Assembly (NCBI GenBank): GCA_029204225.1 | Contig: CM055095.1 | Span: 65,342,625 to 65,406,624, forward strand | Direction of reading: 5' to 3' | Source of the DNA: Diphasiastrum complanatum | Lineage: Eukaryota; Streptophyta; Lycopodiopsida; Lycopodiales; Lycopodiaceae | Length of the DNA stretch: 64,000 nucleotides | The notes under the pieces: generated by a model | Told to the model about the DNA's origin: nothing | The model's input: the letters and a program-made list of their open reading frames with translations, nothing else | Database searches by the model: none | Position numbers and translations under genes: made by a program | Shown: one piece after another, positions 58,996-64,000 of the stretch | How positions within the stretch are numbered: position 1 is the first letter of the stretch | How the letters are laid out: each line of letters starts with the position of its first letter

Positions 58996-59800
58996 ATGGA
59001 CTATCTTCTTTTATCAAAAGTTTTTGGCTATACTAACGAACAATGGGAAAGCCCATGGACATTCTCTAATCTAAACACTTTTTGGGCCAAGCTAACAGTG
59101 CACCAAAAAGATATCCTTGCTCTTGCCATTGTTCAGAATAAGTTCAATGTGCAAACTAATTATATCCATGTTGTTACAGGATCTTTGTATATATATATAT
59201 ATATCCTAGAGTATCTAAAAACATTTGAAAACAATATTTTTCCTGCTCTGGATGAGTATTAAAATAAACTAGACTCAATCAACATTTTTGATGTTAAAGA
59301 AGTTGTTCCTAGTCCTAATTCAATTCCTTCTAGATTCTTCAATCGAATGTTATTCCCTGATCTGTGGGAAATTTACACGGATTGGGAAGCTAACCATTCT
59401 CATTATTTGGAGAAAGTTAAAGCAAATTATGTACTTCGCTCCACTAATCCAATAGCTAGACCATACCATACTTATAATTATGTAAATATTGGTGCTCTCA
59501 TTTCCTATGCACTTCTATCCATTCAACAATTGTACATTAAAGAGAAATTTCCAAAATATATATATATGCAGCAACTGTTCCTTCTACTGAGATGTCTGAA
59601 ATCTTGTCTGAGGATAGTTGGTACACTCATCTTGTAAATAATACATTGATCGACAACCTCCTTGCACCATTGGGCAATCGTGGAATGGGAGGTTATCCAA
59701 ATCTATCTTTTTAAGAAGATTACAATCAGAACAACTACTTCCTTGCTACAAAAGGGATGACTCTCGAATAACATAATGAAAAAAGTGAAGCCCGAGCAAA
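58996..59800 (+). pseudogene. Extra 3' ORF of the Athila-like element, unknown
   Basis: ATG at 58996 opens a frame, interrupted by TAA at about 59260 and resumed in the same frame to 59637. It reads MDYLLLSKVFGYTNEQWESP, VHQKDILALAIVQNKF, MLFPDLWEIYTDWEANHSHY and NYVNIGALISYALLSIQQLY. I do not recognise a family. Its even composition and frame persistence between stops suggest real former coding sequence. It lies between the coiled-coil ORF and the 3' LTR. Confidence 0.5.
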
Positions 59801-59817
59801 AGCCATTTTCCATAACA

Positions 59818-60370
59818 TGGATTTTCAAGCGTCACCAAAGAGCGACAATTCTAACTAATATGTGTAGGGAATTAGCCAAAGCTGTTAAGCATAACCATAA
59901 GCCGAACTTCTTTCAATTTTGAATGAGCTATGTGTTCAGATAATGAACTTGTTTGATGCTCTGTTCTGTTTGCTTCTTGTAATAAGAACTAATTCTCTGT
60001 GTTCGATTAAGAAGAATCATTAGCCAATTCGATTTTGTTTGATGAATCTATTTGTTAGTTGTTGTCTGATCTGATTGCTTACTGTTATCCTAAGAGACTG
60101 AAAGATAAAGTAACTTTTATAATTACAGACCTTGACCAAATCATTTCACCATTGGTGTTTCTGGATGCCAGTTTACCCAAATATCTTTGGATAACCAGAT
60201 ATGTCGTTGTAGTATTCATTGTGAATATTACATATCACATTCCATTCACCTTCTTACATACACTTATCATACAAAAGAAGAGATTATTCTCTCTCTTGGG
60301 GAACGATCAAACCTTTTATACTACTTAATTCATTGATTTTGTGGAAATCTATAACGACTAGGCCACCACA
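59818..60370 (+). repeat. Athila-like 3' LTR (shared part)
   Basis: 553 bp matching 46346-46899 and ending GGCCACCACA. No clear polypurine tract lies directly upstream, so its 5' part may have been lost. Confidence 0.85.
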
Positions 60371-61125
60371 GAAACAAATGCATGTTAGTATGTTGGTCTA
60401 GCCTTCAACCAAAGCTCAAATCTTAAATGTTTAGGTCTTCAACACAAAGTATGCTTTAATGTTGACTATTTTCAAAACTCCATTGACTGACCTCAACACA
60501 TAGTATTGCCTTTGCAAGGCAAGGCCAAAAATCAAATCTCAAGGCCATGGGAGAGGGTGCAAGCAAGGGTCCAACCCTCATCCAATGATATAGAATGTTT
60601 CATAAATCACGATGCAACATTTCAAGTATTCTTGATCATTGGATGAGGGTGGGGACTTCCTTGCACCTTCAATCCCGAGTCACAATTGAGGATATAGTAT
60701 TTTAAAACTTTATCTATAACTCGAAGGGCTTTATTATGAAACTAAGGTTCATTAGCATTGAAAACAAGTGCAATGCTTTATTACCATCAAGGATATTGGG
60801 AGGGGGGCCAAGGGCATTGACATTTTAGAAGGGTTGTTGCACAAGGACATGGCCCTAGAGCCTTCCCATGTGTAATACCAACATATTAAGTTTTTTACAA
60901 TTTTTTGACCAAATTGAAACTATCATAAGCAACATCCCCCAATTAGGGTTGGAAGAAAGTTTTGTTTTTTCTTTTCATTCAAATAATTATCCCTGCTTTT
61001 ATTAATAAATGATGGGAAAACCCATGACCATACAAGAAGATTAAACTATATAAAATGATACCGCATAACGGCAAAAATGAATTAAGCTAAACAAAAGCTT
61101 AGTAAAACTAAAAATAGTAAATTAA
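60371..61125. other. Right flank of the Athila-like element
   Basis: No gene. Positions 60476-60533 resemble 44398-44453 left of the element. A fold-back lies at 60554-60669. Confidence 0.5.
60554..60669. repeat. Fold-back (MITE-like) repeat
   Basis: Left arm 60554-60588 (AGGGTGCAAGCAAGGG then ACCCTCATCCAATGAT) and right arm 60635-60669 are inverted copies with about five mismatches over 34 bp, around a 46-nt AT-rich loop. No coding capacity. Confidence 0.75.
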
Positions 61126-61544
61126 TTACTCAAAACCAATTGCTTGATGTAAATCACTAACTAAAATTGATCCACTAATAGGTAATGCAGGAAGCTTTGA
61201 AGCAGCCGCTCCTACAAATTGAGCTCGTCGAAGAATTGAAACCACTTGTGAACGTTGTAATGCGATAGAAATACAGTGACGGTAAAAAAAACAATGACGG
61301 AAGGTAAGGTAATGCTTTGTCCCTAGCGTTTCACCATAACCTTCGCACATAAAGACAAGAAATCATTAAATTTCTTATGAAGACAACCATATGTTTCCAA
61401 GGCAAAGGGGATGAAATCTACACCAGGTGCACGATCATTATAATCTCGCTCATTTTCTTTAGTTGTGTGAGATGCAGTGGGCCCTTCGTGGTGTGGAAGA
61501 ACAACGAAGAAGGTCTTGATGAGAGGGATCAACAATGAAAACAT
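61126..61544 (-). pseudogene. Decayed ORF, possibly reverse-transcriptase-associated
   Basis: Minus-strand frames 61544-61323 and 61350-61126 join after one frameshift near 61335. They read VDFIPFALETYGCLHKKFND, then ISIALQRSQVVSILRRAQF and LPALPISGSILVSDLHQAIG. This recalls a segment often seen after reverse-transcriptase-like ORFs in plants, but I cannot name the family with certainty. No catalytic motif is included. Confidence 0.4.

Positions 61545-64000
<2,456 letters not shown>

Larger units (their letters stand above)
46346..60370 (+). mobile_element. Athila-like Ty3/gypsy element with nested insertions
   Basis: Direct repeats at 46346-46899 and 59818-60370 (about 94-95% identical by eye) both end GGCCACCACA. 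A PBS TGGCGTCGTTGCCGGGGA at 46904-46921 resembles the tRNA-Asp-type PBS of Athila elements. In order: gag with three zinc knuckles, protease, a break with foreign sequence (about 49890-54780), integrase (54799-55850), a repeat-rich spacer, an env-position coiled-coil ORF (56957-58926) and another ORF (58996-59800). Reverse transcriptase and RNase H of this element are missing. No target-site duplication is visible at the limits given, so the true LTRs may be longer. Confidence 0.85.

Overview
This is a stretch of plant nuclear DNA made almost entirely of nested, decayed transposable elements and satellite-like repeats. Plant origin is shown by an intact NF-YC gene (40734-41585, minus), an IQ plus BAG-domain co-chaperone pseudogene, Ty1/copia, chromovirus and Athila-like Ty3/gypsy elements, DUF659-type hAT transposase exons with GT-AG introns, and a short run of the plant telomere heptamer CCCTAAA. 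I cannot name the species. The non-L1-type LINE at 6346-8300 and the dense (GA)n/(CT)n tracts would fit a fern, gymnosperm or other large-genome lineage, but that is a weak inference.

Layout. 1-665: LTR debris with a perfect 154-bp inverted repeat centred on an LTR/primer-binding-site junction. 666-2440: a complex tandem array rich in GCCACGTGGC palindromes. 3086-9056: a candidate DNA transposon (12-bp terminal inverted repeats) holding a hAT-like acidic exon, an internally deleted copia element (4893-6114) and a minus-strand LINE (6346-8300). 9470-12180: a partly duplicated BAG6-like pseudogene whose intron carries a solo LTR. 12805-14635: five units of a satellite of about 360 bp. 14724-26418: a chromodomain gypsy element (target-site duplication ATCGG) inserted in a CA-rich array, with a young copia element (15247-19712, duplication TCTAA) inserted two bases before the end of its 5' LTR. 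26419-27540: the rest of the CA-rich array. 27590-38545: hAT-derived exons in at least two orientations, a second solo LTR and a third, heavily deleted copia element. 40734-41798: NF-YC with a possible upstream ORF. 46346-60370: an Athila-like gypsy element of about 14 kb with two extra ORFs 3' of integrase, interrupted by a foreign gag, an inverted gypsy 5' half and a minimal tRNA-derived SINE. 60371-64000: sparse sequence with a fold-back, a decayed minus-strand ORF and a 125-bp (TC)n tract.

The only gene I judge likely to make a functional protein is NF-YC. The rest records successive insertions that can be ordered: for example, the copia LTRs differ at about 1% of positions against about 4% for the gypsy LTRs they interrupt. 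I found no convincing new enzymatic or defence system. The most unusual items are the fold-back rearrangements centred on LTRs, the recurrent GAAACG-type palindromic clusters next to TATCATAG(T/A)TGC, the 86-bp SINE with a 15-bp target-site duplication, and the coiled-coil ORF of the Athila-like element. Divergence and repeat counts were made by eye.
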